This document shows positions 31,169 through 38,305 of a DNA stretch of 64,000 bases, in pieces. The DNA lies in the NCBI GenBank assembly GCA_036510225.1, contig DATCEH010000022.1:59936-123935 (forward strand), written 5' to 3'. Position 1 is the first letter of the stretch, and each line of letters begins with the position of its first letter. Source of the stretch: Palsa-513 sp036510225 (GTDB lineage Bacteria > Actinomycetota > Thermoleophilia > Solirubrobacterales > Solirubrobacteraceae). Under the pieces are notes generated by a model, which did not search any database, had not been told where the DNA came from, and saw only the letters and a program-made list of their open reading frames with translations. A program made the translations under genes and the position numbers.

Positions 31169-32659
31169 GGGAAGGCCACAGCCGCGGACGAACAGCCGCC
31201 AGGACGGGTCGGATGCGAGCAGCCGGAAGTCGGCGGCGACCTGGCGGCGGAGGTAGAGCAGACGGGCCGGCGTGATCCCGAAGTACCGGCCGGCGGCGGC
31301 GGTCGCCGGGAGCAGCATCAGCCCGTGGCGGGGGACGCGGGCGGGGGCGCGAAGGATCGTCTGGGGCGGCCGGTCGAAGTCGTAGGCGACCAGCGAGGTG
31401 AGCTCGAAGCGGGCGACGTAGAACGGCCGGCAGCCGCGGACCGCGGTTGCGAGTCGGGGCTGGCGGGCGAGCGATCGGAGGTCGACCTCGGCGGCGACGA
31501 CGGGCCGCTGGTCGTCGCGGACGTGGTGGAGCCGGGTGAGGTCGGAGACGCCGACGTACCCGACGACGAGCACGGCCGCCGCGCTCCAGAGCAGCCCGAG
31601 CCGGGCGAGCCGGGGGCCGACCCGGGCGCGGACGTCGTCGCGGGCAGCGAACAGGGCGTAGGCGAAGAACAGGCAGATCAGGGCGCCGACGACCGAGAGG
31701 AAGCGCTCGAGCAGGGGGACGCCGGCCAGGCCGAGGAGGGCGAACTCGCCTAGTGCGAGCCCGAGCAGGACGAGGGGGAACGCGAGCCGGCGGCGGGCGA
31801 GCGCGAGGGCGAGGAACACGCCGATCAGGCCGACGAGAAGGACGGGGACGCCGACGAGGGCACGCAGGTCGGTGACGGCGGCGTTGGGAACGTGGGCGAG
31901 ACCGGTCTCGAACATCTGGGTGTCGGATGCCGCCTGGGTATGGGTCAGGGAGTAGGTCGGATCGGAGACGACGATCAGATCGGCGAGCGCCCAGAGGACG
32001 GGGGCGGCGGCGGCGAGCAGGGCGGCGCGGGCGAGCTCGCGCGGGGCGGGTCGGGTCCAGGCCAGGTAGAGCCAGTAGGCGGCGGCGAGCCCCCAGGCCT
32101 CGGGTCGCATCAGCCCGGCGAGGGCGAGCAGGACGAGCGGGCCGATCGACCGGCGGGGGGCCTGGGCGACGAGGGCGGCGGCGGCGAGGGTGAGGGCGAG
32201 CGCGGGAATGTCGGAGAGGCCGGACCCGCCGAGGGCGTCGCTGAGGAAGGGGGGGCTGAGGAGGAGGGCGGCGACGGCGACGACGGCGGCCGAAGTCGAG
32301 CCGAGGGTGGCTCGGGTGAGCAGGAAGAGGGCGACGGCGACGGCGCCGAAGGAGAGGAAGACGATCACCTGGACGACATCCCACGACCAGCGGGTGCCAA
32401 AGGCGGCGGCGAGCGTGGCGAGGAGGGTGCCAAGCGGGTGGGGAGTCGACGCGCCGGGGGTGCGGTAGTCGGGGAGGTGGCCGTGGAGGATCTCGCGGCC
32501 CCAGGTCAACCCGTAGGCGACGTCGTAGTAGTTGAGGGGAAGCCGACCGCAGAGGAGTCGGCCGAGCAGGGCGATCAGTGGTGTTCCGATTGACCAGCCC
32601 CGCAGGTTGCGGGTTGGGTGCGGTGTCCCGGCCGAGGAGGGGCTCGGGCGGGTGGCCAT
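31133..32659 (-). CDS. Polytopic membrane protein, probable GT-C glycosyltransferase
   Basis: 508 residues from ATG 32659, which overlaps the stop of the upstream GT2 gene (ATGA). The frame stays open far beyond, but that part is a shadow of the GT2 gene. There are ten or more hydrophobic spans. The first loop has NYYDVAYGLTWGREILHGHL, with an acidic residue as in GT-C enzymes, followed by TPGASTPHPLGTLLA. A soluble tail of about 130 residues ends the protein. It resembles DUF2029/ArnT-like mannosyl- or arabinosyl-transferases. The coupled GT2 gene (a polyprenyl-phosphate sugar synthase type) would supply its donor, which is the best argument for function. The last eight codons come from repeat R4. 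Confidence 0.75.
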   Translation of the reverse strand: MATRPSPSSAGTPHPTRNLRGWSIGTPLIALLGRLLCGRLPLNYYDVAYGLTWGREILHGHLPDYRTPGASTPHPLGTLLATLAAAFGTRWSWDVVQVIVFLSFGAVAVALFLLTRATLGSTSAAVVAVAALLLSPPFLSDALGGSGLSDIPALALTLAAAALVAQAPRRSIGPLVLLALAGLMRPEAWGLAAAYWLYLAWTRPAPRELARAALLAAAAPVLWALADLIVVSDPTYSLTHTQAASDTQMFETGLAHVPNAAVTDLRALVGVPVLLVGLIGVFLALALARRRLAFPLVLLGLALGEFALLGLAGVPLLERFLSVVGALICLFFAYALFAARDDVRARVGPRLARLGLLWSAAAVLVVGYVGVSDLTRLHHVRDDQRPVVAAEVDLRSLARQPRLATAVRGCRPFYVARFELTSLVAYDFDRPPQTILRAPARVPRHGLMLLPATAAAGRYFGITPARLLYLRRQVAADFRLLASDPSWRLFVRGCGLPVAGHLHRKLVA

Positions 32660-33357
32660 CAGTCGCGGCGCAGGCGGCAGCGGACGAGGGTGCGGGCGAC
32701 GCGGAGGCCGTCGACCCAGTTGAGCTTCTTGCCGTCCTGGGTCGGGCGGGCGTGGTAGCTGACGGGGGTCTCGTAGATGCGCTCGCCGCGTTGGAGGACG
32801 CGGGCGACGATCTCGGCCTCGATCGCGAAGCCGGGCTCGCGGAGAGGGAGCGAGCGGAAGAGGTCGGTGCGCATCATCTTGTGGCAGGTCATCAGGTCGC
32901 GGATATAGACGTTGAAGAGGACGTTGGCGAAGAGGGTGACGCCCTTGTTGCCGAGGACGTAGAGGAACGAGTGGCTGGTGTAGCCGTCGAACGCGCGGAC
33001 GCCGAGGACGACGTTTGCGCGGCCGTTGAGGAGGGGCTTGAGGAGGTTGGCGAGGTCGGCGGGGTCGTACTCGAGGTCGGCGTCGAGGATCGCGGAGTAG
33101 TCGCCGCGGGCGGCGGCGAGGGCGGTGCGCACGGCGGCGCCCTTGCCCTGGTTGTGGGTGTGGCGGAGGTAGGTGACGCGGGCGGGAAGCTCGGCGTGCT
33201 CGAGGATCTGGCGGGTCCCGTCGGTGGATCCGTCGTCGACGATGATCAGCTCGAAGGAGCCGGGGAGCTCGGCGGCCAGGGTGACGGCGATCGCGTGCTC
33301 GACGGTGGGGGCCTCGTTGAACACCGGCATCAGGATCGAGAGGACAGGCGCCGGCAC
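32659..33357 (-). CDS. GT2 glycosyltransferase, polyprenyl-phosphate mannose/glucose synthase type
   Basis: 232 residues from GTG 33357. The GT-A fold motifs are standard: LSILMPVFNEAPTVEHAI, ELIIVDDGSTDGT, the metal site in YSAILDADLEYDP, and a QDGKKLNWVDG end that is typical of DPM1-like enzymes. No membrane span follows, so it is the soluble DPM1 class, which transfers a sugar from a nucleotide donor to polyprenyl phosphate on the inner membrane face. It is translationally coupled to the membrane glycosyltransferase that probably uses the product. TAGGCT on the minus strand (33366-33371) lies 8 bp before the start, suggesting a leaderless message. Confidence 0.9.
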   Translation of the reverse strand: MPAPVLSILMPVFNEAPTVEHAIAVTLAAELPGSFELIIVDDGSTDGTRQILEHAELPARVTYLRHTHNQGKGAAVRTALAAARGDYSAILDADLEYDPADLANLLKPLLNGRANVVLGVRAFDGYTSHSFLYVLGNKGVTLFANVLFNVYIRDLMTCHKMMRTDLFRSLPLREPGFAIEAEIVARVLQRGERIYETPVSYHARPTQDGKKLNWVDGLRVARTLVRCRLRRD

Positions 33358-33365
33358 GGGAGCTC

Positions 33366-33371
33366 AGCCTA
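33366..33371 (-). promoter_or_regulatory. TAGGCT -10 box before the GT2 gene
   Basis: The plus strand reads AGCCTA at this position. The box ends 8 bp from the GTG at 33357, the same geometry as at 13821 and 16932. Confidence 0.35.
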
Positions 33372-33540
33372 ACCGAGCGGCCGGGCCGGCCGGGGCTCGG
33401 CGGAGCGAGGCTCGAGGGGGGCCCGACGGAGGGGGAATCGGCGTCGATCATTCGTCCAGGCGGGATGGGCACGGTCGAGCGGGGGAGGAGATCCGTCGAT
33501 GGACGGGCAGGAGCCAAACACCTTTAGAAGGAGAACGCCG

Positions 33541-34668
33541 ATGAATCGTCAGACGACACGACGGACACTGGCGGTGCTGACGACGGGCGGCGCGCTGAGC
33601 CTGCTTGCACCGACGGGAGCACTCGCAGCCGGACCGACGGCACACGCCGCCGGAGGAGGACTGCTCGGCGGGCTGACGGGGACCGTCTCAGGGGTCACGG
33701 GAGCGCTGGGCGGAGGCGGGTCGTCGGGGTCGGGAGCGGCAGACCCGGTGTCGAGCGTCCTGCCGGTCGTGACCGGTCTGCTGGGCGGAACGTCTCAGGG
33801 TGGAGGGCCGACGGCGGTCGTCGTGACAACTGTGAACTCCCTGCTTGGGGGGACGTCGTCACCGCCGGCGACGACGCCGACGGCGCTTGTCGGGACGCTG
33901 ACCGGAGCGGTGACGGCCGTCGCCCAGGGCGACCCGTCGGGCCTGGAGTCGGCGCTCGCGGGAACGCTGAGCTCGCTGGTCGGGAACGCGGCGAACATCC
34001 CGAACCCGGACGCGGTGACCGGTGACGTGCAGAACGCGGTGACCGAGCTGCTGGCCGGCAACCAGTCGGCGGCGGTGAGCTCGCTGAGCGACCTGGTCGA
34101 GCAGCTGGTCGGGGCGACCGGGATCGTGCCGGATGGTGTGACGGCGGGCGTCGAGTACGCGGTTGACGGGCTGATCTCGGGCGATCCGACGGCAGCCTTG
34201 AACGGCCTTGGGTATGCGGTCAGCGCGGCGGTCGCCGGCCTGCCGACCACGAGCACGGGAAGCGGGAGCGGGTCGCTCGCGACGTACGACCTTGGCGCGA
34301 CCGGGACGGTCGGGAGCGCGGTCGGCCCGGTCCTGGGCGGGACGGGGCTCTTCGCGCCGGGCAAGCTGCTGTTCGCGGTCAGCCAGACGCGGTCGGCCGT
34401 GGCAGGCGCGCCGCGCCTGGTGGTCGAGGGCGCGCGGATCGTGACGCACAAGACGCGGGTCAGGGTGAAGGTGACGTGCCTGGGAACGAGCTCGCAGACG
34501 TGCAGCGGGGTCGTGCGGATCCGCCAGGTCAACAAGGTGATCGCCCAGTCGTCGACGCTGAAGCTGGCGGCCGGCAAGACCGAGAAGGTCCTGCTGAAGG
34601 TCAAGTCGACGAAGAAGGCGAAGACGTCGAAGGCGAAGAAGACGACGAAGAAGTCGAAGAAGGCGTAG
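33541..34668 (+). CDS. Secreted protein of unknown function with Lys-rich tail
   Basis: 375 residues from ATG 33541, chosen because AGAAGGAGA lies just upstream; a methionine 14 codons earlier has no such site. A signal peptide (MNRQTTRRTLAVLTTGGALS, cleaved near ALA or AHA) precedes a long low-complexity region rich in G, T, S, L and V (LLGGLTGTVSGVTGALGGGG). A C-terminal Ig-like module with a Cys pair follows (RVRVKVTCLGTSSQTCSGVV). The tail is a lysine cluster (KSTKKAKTSKAKKTTKKSKK), which could bind anionic cell-wall polymers. The Cys-bearing module resembles the C-terminal domain of the NHL protein at 17 kb. I do not recognise the family. A strong hairpin follows the stop. Confidence 0.75.
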   Translation: MNRQTTRRTLAVLTTGGALSLLAPTGALAAGPTAHAAGGGLLGGLTGTVSGVTGALGGGGSSGSGAADPVSSVLPVVTGLLGGTSQGGGPTAVVVTTVNSLLGGTSSPPATTPTALVGTLTGAVTAVAQGDPSGLESALAGTLSSLVGNAANIPNPDAVTGDVQNAVTELLAGNQSAAVSSLSDLVEQLVGATGIVPDGVTAGVEYAVDGLISGDPTAALNGLGYAVSAAVAGLPTTSTGSGSGSLATYDLGATGTVGSAVGPVLGGTGLFAPGKLLFAVSQTRSAVAGAPRLVVEGARIVTHKTRVRVKVTCLGTSSQTCSGVVRIRQVNKVIAQSSTLKLAAGKTEKVLLKVKSTKKAKTSKAKKTTKKSKKA

Positions 34669-34717
34669 GGCGCCCGTCGCGGGACGCTCGAGGCCGGGAC
34701 AGGCCATTGGATCGCGA

Positions 34718-34743
34718 GAGGGCCCGGGACCACCCGGGCCCTC
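34718..34743 (+). terminator. GC-rich terminator hairpin
   Basis: GAGGGCCCGGG (34718-34728) and its exact complement (34733-34743) close an ACCA loop about 50 bp after the stop of the secreted protein gene. An 11-bp stem with a tetraloop is a strong terminator candidate even without a T-tract. Confidence 0.6.
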
Positions 34744-34815
34744 GACGTGCGAGGGGCCCGAGGGGCGTGGGGCCGCGAGGGGACAGGGCGTTGGTAGATT
34801 GGGGTGGTCGCGCTT

Positions 34816-34889
34816 GGTGGGCGTAGCTCAGTTGGTAGAGCTCCGGGTTGTGGTCCCGGCGGTCGCGGGTTCGAGTCCCGTCGCTCACC
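34816..34889 (+). tRNA. tRNA-His(GTG)
   Basis: Acceptor GTGGGCG pairs with CGCTCAC (one G-T pair). The D-arm is AGCTCAGTTGGTAGAGC. The anticodon loop TTGTGGT gives GTG, and the T-arm is GCGGG-TTCGAGT-CCCGT (closing pair G-T). The encoded G at 34816 opposite C at 34889 is the extra G(-1):C73 pair peculiar to tRNA-His. TAGATT at 34795-34800 is a plausible -10. Confidence 0.95.
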
Positions 34890-34891
34890 CT

Positions 34892-34935
34892 CACTGAACG
34901 CCTGCGGATGAGCGTTTTTCAGTAGGCGTTCAGTG
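34892..34935. terminator. 12-bp inverted repeat between convergent tRNA-His and a secreted-protein gene
   Basis: CACTGAACGCCT (34892-34903) and its perfect complement (34924-34935) are 20 bp apart. The inner region GCGTTTTT gives a shorter stem with a T-run that could end the tRNA transcript. On the other strand the repeat contains the stop codon of the 137-residue gene. It is best read as a bidirectional terminator. Confidence 0.55.
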
Positions 34936-35332
34936 GTCCGGTTGCCATGCCGGGGACGGTCTGCCGAGCGCTGCCGTCCAGGCCGGAGATCACGACGTGG
35001 CAGTTGTGCGTGCAGTTGACGTACGCGAGCGTCGGCGTGTGCGTGGCATTCGGTCCGACGTCGACCTCGATCGGCTGTTTCGCGGTGGGGATGGCCGGCG
35101 TCGAGAGCTTCCCGTTCCGACGCACGACGAGGTGCCACGACCGCTTGCCTGGGTCGTACGCGCTCCAGACCTCGACGCCGGCGTATGCTGCCACGCCCGT
35201 GTCCGAGAGAAGCGGAGCGACCTCGGTCGGCGCGGGATTGACCGGTGCCGTCGTGCCGGCGGCGCTCGATCCGAGCACGCCTGAAAGTGCGATCACCCCA
35301 CAGATCGCCCCGACGACCGGCTTACCCCGCAT
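34919..35332 (-). CDS. Small secreted protein of unknown function
   Basis: 137 residues. The N-terminus (MRGKPVVGAICGVIALSGVL, cleaved near SSAAG) is a signal peptide. The mature part has a beta-rich sequence (VEVWSAYDPGKRSWHLVVRR), a Cys-x3-Cys pair (YVNCTHNCHVVISGLDG) and no catalytic motif. I do not recognise a family. The last codons lie in the 12-bp inverted repeat after tRNA-His. The gene is not coupled to its neighbour, as the TetR gene on the same strand ends 49 bp upstream of its start. Confidence 0.6.
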   Translation of the reverse strand: MRGKPVVGAICGVIALSGVLGSSAAGTTAPVNPAPTEVAPLLSDTGVAAYAGVEVWSAYDPGKRSWHLVVRRNGKLSTPAIPTAKQPIEVDVGPNATHTPTLAYVNCTHNCHVVISGLDGSARQTVPGMATGPLNAY

Positions 35333-35380
35333 CCGTTCCCCGCTTTCGCTCGCCCCGAGCTGTACACCTCCGCCCTTACC

Positions 35381-36049
35381 TCAGTCGTGGGTGTCTCGGG
35401 CCGACGATCCAGAGGCGCTGCGGTGCTGTTGGCGGCTTACGGCGGGGCGTGCGGCGCCGCCCGCAACGTAGTCGACCACGGTGCGGGCGAAGCGATCGGT
35501 GAGTTTGGCGTGGCCGTGCAGGATGCGGTGGTAGATCGGGCCGTAGAGGAGGTCGAGGGCGGTCTCGATGTCGGTGTCGGGTGGGATTTCGCGGCGGTCG
35601 ATCGCCCGGGCGAAGATGACCCGGGCCTGGTCGCGGCGTGGCTCGACGAAGCGAGCGTGGTACTGCTCGGCGAACCGCGGGTCGTCCTGCGCTCTTGTGA
35701 TGAGGGCGGCGATCACCCGTGCGTAGGGCTTCGCGGCGAGCTGCCGCGCCCACGGGCGGATCAGCGCATTCAGGTCGCCGGTCAGCGTGCCGGTGTCGTG
35801 TGCGTCGGACCGGGCCGGTTCCCATTCGCTGAACAGCGCGTCGAGGGCGAGCAGCTCTTTGGAGGGCCACCAGCGGTAGATCGTGGCCTTGCTCGCCCCC
35901 GCGCGTTCTGCGAGTGCGTCCATGCTGATCGAGTTCAGCCCGCGCTCGAGCAGCAGTTCGCCTGCGGCCTTGAGGATCTCCCTGCGAGCGGTCTCGCTGC
36001 GCGGGCGCCCGCGGCGGGGTACGTCCGCCGGGGGTGTGTTCCCGGCCAT
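35381..36049 (-). CDS. TetR/AcrR-family transcriptional repressor
   Basis: 222 residues. The N-terminal helix-turn-helix (about 18-65) reads RREILKAAGELLLERGLNSI then ALAERAGASKATIYRWWPSK. The C-terminal ligand domain is of the TetR_C type (TGDLNALIRPWARQLAAKPY, RFAEQYHARFVEPRR). It is the last gene of a three-gene operon with an aldo/keto reductase and a 3-hydroxyisobutyrate-dehydrogenase-like enzyme, and its ATG overlaps the upstream stop by one base. The large inverted repeat at 37936-37979, in front of the operon, is its likely operator, giving autoregulation. Confidence 0.9.
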   Translation of the reverse strand: MAGNTPPADVPRRGRPRSETARREILKAAGELLLERGLNSISMDALAERAGASKATIYRWWPSKELLALDALFSEWEPARSDAHDTGTLTGDLNALIRPWARQLAAKPYARVIAALITRAQDDPRFAEQYHARFVEPRRDQARVIFARAIDRREIPPDTDIETALDLLYGPIYHRILHGHAKLTDRFARTVVDYVAGGAARPAVSRQQHRSASGSSARDTHD

Positions 36050-36939
36050 CAGGCCGCCACGTCCTCGCGCACGGCAAGCTGGGCGAGGACGTCGAACACG
36101 GCGACGATGTCCTGAGCGCCGTACCCGAGGGCGCGGGCCGTGCTCAGCAGCTCGCTCGCGACCGCGGTGCTCGGCAGCGGGACGTGCAGGCTACGGCCCT
36201 GTTCGAGTGTCAGGCCCAGGTCCTTGTGCATCAGGTTCACGTCGAACCAGGCCTCGGCGGGACGATCGAGCAGCAGGGGGCCGCGCGTGCGCAGCATCGG
36301 CGAGCCGACCGCGCTTGAGTTCAGGACGTCGATCGCGAGCTCGGGATCGATGCCGCCTCGCTCGGCGAGCAGGACGCCCTCGCTGAAGGCGATCATCTGG
36401 ACGGCGAGGCTGATGTTGACGGCGAGCTTCATGATCAGGGCCTTGCCGTTCGCGCCGACGTGCGTAACCGTCTGGCCGAGTTCGCGCAACAGCGGCTCGA
36501 CGCGCGCGAACGCCGCCGGGTCGCCGCCGACCATGATCGCGACGCTGCCGCCTTCGGCGGCCGGCACGCTGCCCGAGACGGGCGCGTCGAGCATCAGCGC
36601 ACCGTGCTCCTGGACACGATCGGCGAGCTCGCGGCTCGCGTCTGGACTGACTGTGCTCATGTCCACGTAGACGCTGCCGGGGCGAAGGCCGGCCAGGATC
36701 CCGCCAGGTCCACGGGTGATCGCCGCGAGCGCCGGGGTGTCGGTCACCATGCTGAAGACCACGTCGGCCTGTTCGGCGACCTCGCGCGGCGAATCGCACC
36801 AGATCAGCCCGCCGTCGACCAGCGCGCCGGCTCTGCTTCGGGTTCGGTTGGTGCCATACACGACGTTGCCGCAGGCCAGCAGGCGGCCTGCGATCCGGCC
36901 ACCCATCGCTCCCAGGCCGACGAAGCCGATCGCCGTCAT
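36049..36939 (-). CDS. NAD(P)-dependent beta-hydroxyacid dehydrogenase (HIBADH family)
   Basis: 296 residues from ATG 36939, which overlaps the stop of the aldo/keto reductase gene (ATGA). The Rossmann start IGFVGLGAMGGRIAGRLL is typical, as are the substrate-binding DAPVSGSVPAAEGG and the catalytic lysine helix GKALIMKLAVNISL. The C-terminal 6-phosphogluconate-dehydrogenase-like helical domain holds HKDLGLTLEQG. The family oxidises 3-hydroxyisobutyrate, tartronate semialdehyde or related acids, or reduces imines; the substrate is not determined here. Coupling to an aldo/keto reductase and a TetR regulator suggests inducible handling of a carbonyl compound. Confidence 0.9.
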   Translation of the reverse strand: MTAIGFVGLGAMGGRIAGRLLACGNVVYGTNRTRSRAGALVDGGLIWCDSPREVAEQADVVFSMVTDTPALAAITRGPGGILAGLRPGSVYVDMSTVSPDASRELADRVQEHGALMLDAPVSGSVPAAEGGSVAIMVGGDPAAFARVEPLLRELGQTVTHVGANGKALIMKLAVNISLAVQMIAFSEGVLLAERGGIDPELAIDVLNSSAVGSPMLRTRGPLLLDRPAEAWFDVNLMHKDLGLTLEQGRSLHVPLPSTAVASELLSTARALGYGAQDIVAVFDVLAQLAVREDVAA

Positions 36940-37904
36940 GACCGGCTGCCTTCGAGCTCGGCGGCGTCCTCGTCTGAGAGCGCGAGCGTCGCGGCCGCGA
37001 GCAGGTCGTCGACCTGGTCGGGGCGGCGCAGGCCGACGATCGCGCCGTCGACGGCCGGGTTGCGCAGCGTCCACGCGATCGCGACCGCGCCGGGGCTGGT
37101 GTCGTAGCGCTCGGCGACCGCCTCGAGTCGCCCCACGAGCGCCAGGTGGCGGGAGAGCGCTGGCTCCTGGAAACGGGCGTCGCGCTTGCGCCAATCGTTT
37201 TCGGCGAGGCCCTGGATCCGCTCGCGGGTCATCCGCCCGGTGAGCAGGCCGGATCCCATCGGCGAGTAGACGATCACGCCGATCCCCTCGCGTTCGGCGA
37301 ACGGAAGGATCTCGTCTGCGACGTCGCGTTCGATCAACGAGTACTGCGGCTGCAGCGTCTCGACCGGCGCGATCTCCTGGATGCGCCGCAGCTGCTCGAC
37401 GTCGAAGTTCGAGACCCCGATGTGCCGCACCAGCCCTTCCTCCTTCAACGCGGCGAACGCCGCCCAGCCCTCCTCGATGTCCACGTCCGGGATCGGCCAG
37501 TGAATCTGGTAGAGGTCGATCGCCTCGACTCCGAGGCGCTTCAGGCTGCCTGCCACCTCGCGGAGAATCGACTCGCGCGTCAAGTCATGGACCACGCGCC
37601 GGCCCGGACCCTCCACCAGCGAGGCCTTCGTGAACACGTACGGCCGCTCGCCCTCCGACAGACCCTTGAGCGCGTGACCGACGGCTTCCTCGGAGTGGCC
37701 GAAGCCGTACGCGGCGGCCGTGTCGATCCAGTTGATCCCATGCTCGAGCGCGCGGCGGATGGCGGCAATCGACTCCCCGTCGTCCTGCGGCCCCCAGCCG
37801 AACTCCCATCCGCCGCCGCCGATCGCCCACGCCCCGAAACCGACCCGCGTGATCTCAAGCCCGGTCGAGCCCAACTGCCTGGTTGCCAGCTGTGTCTGTT
37901 GCAT
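36936..37904 (-). CDS. Aldo/keto reductase
   Basis: 322 residues. The catalytic tetrad is complete: Asp61 and Tyr66 in WIDTAAAYGFGHSEE, Lys93 in YVFTKASL and His135 in YQIHWPIP. The NADP-binding end of the barrel is seen in VIVYSPMGSGLLTGRM and GAIVGLRRPDQVDDLL. It resembles the AKR13/YajO-like group that reduces aldehydes and ketones with NADPH. It is the first gene of the operon, with an AAAGGAG ribosome site before its ATG. The regulatory palindrome begins 32 bp upstream. Confidence 0.93.
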   Translation of the reverse strand: MQQTQLATRQLGSTGLEITRVGFGAWAIGGGGWEFGWGPQDDGESIAAIRRALEHGINWIDTAAAYGFGHSEEAVGHALKGLSEGERPYVFTKASLVEGPGRRVVHDLTRESILREVAGSLKRLGVEAIDLYQIHWPIPDVDIEEGWAAFAALKEEGLVRHIGVSNFDVEQLRRIQEIAPVETLQPQYSLIERDVADEILPFAEREGIGVIVYSPMGSGLLTGRMTRERIQGLAENDWRKRDARFQEPALSRHLALVGRLEAVAERYDTSPGAVAIAWTLRNPAVDGAIVGLRRPDQVDDLLAAATLALSDEDAAELEGSRS

Positions 37905-37935
37905 CGCTCGTTGCTCCTTTGCCCACGCTGAGAAG

Positions 37936-37979
37936 GGCGTCTCGGTTTCAATATCGCGAGCATATCAAAACGAGACGCC
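37936..37979. promoter_or_regulatory. Large palindromic operator, probably for the TetR repressor
   Basis: GGCGTCTCG (37936-37944) and CGAGACGCC (37971-37979) are perfect 9-bp arms. The similarity continues inward as GTTTCAATAT against ATATCAAAA. It lies between the aldo/keto reductase operon and the dead, divergent quinone-reductase gene, in an AT-richer stretch. TetR proteins bind such sites as one or two dimers. Confidence 0.6.
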
Positions 37980-37994
37980 TAGTTTCGATAAGCT

Positions 37995-38305
37995 CGCCGG
38001 ACCCCGTTCCTCGCCGCAACCAGGTCCTGCTCGATGTCGCGGCCGCCGACGTCCCGTTTCTCGACACGATGATCCCCCGCGGAGCGGCGCCCGCGGGGGT
38101 GGCCCCGGAGCTGCCGTATGTGCCCGGCAACGGCGTCGCAGGCCGCGTGCTCGACGTCGGACGCGACGTGGACCGAAGCTGGATCGGCCGCGCGGGCCGG
38201 CGACCTCACGCCGACGATCGCCACCTACCCGCTCGAGCGGGCCCGCGACGCGCACGCCGCGATCGAAGCGCGCACGGTGTTCGGCGCAAGACCCTGCTCA
38301 CGTCG
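37995..38305 (+). pseudogene. Remnant of a zinc-binding dehydrogenase / quinone reductase gene
   Basis: One frame encodes the N-terminal part of an MDR enzyme: NQVLLDVAAADVPFLDTM, ELPYVPGNGVAGRVLDVG. Near 38195 the reading jumps to another frame that encodes the family's C-terminal strand and helix (LTPTIATYPLERARDAHAAI, EARTVFG). A further shift is needed for the final KTLL. The nucleotide-binding domain between them is gone. It is thus a deleted and frameshifted gene divergent from the TetR operon, probably once controlled by the same palindrome. Its tail overlaps the end of the convergent phosphatase gene. Confidence 0.75.
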
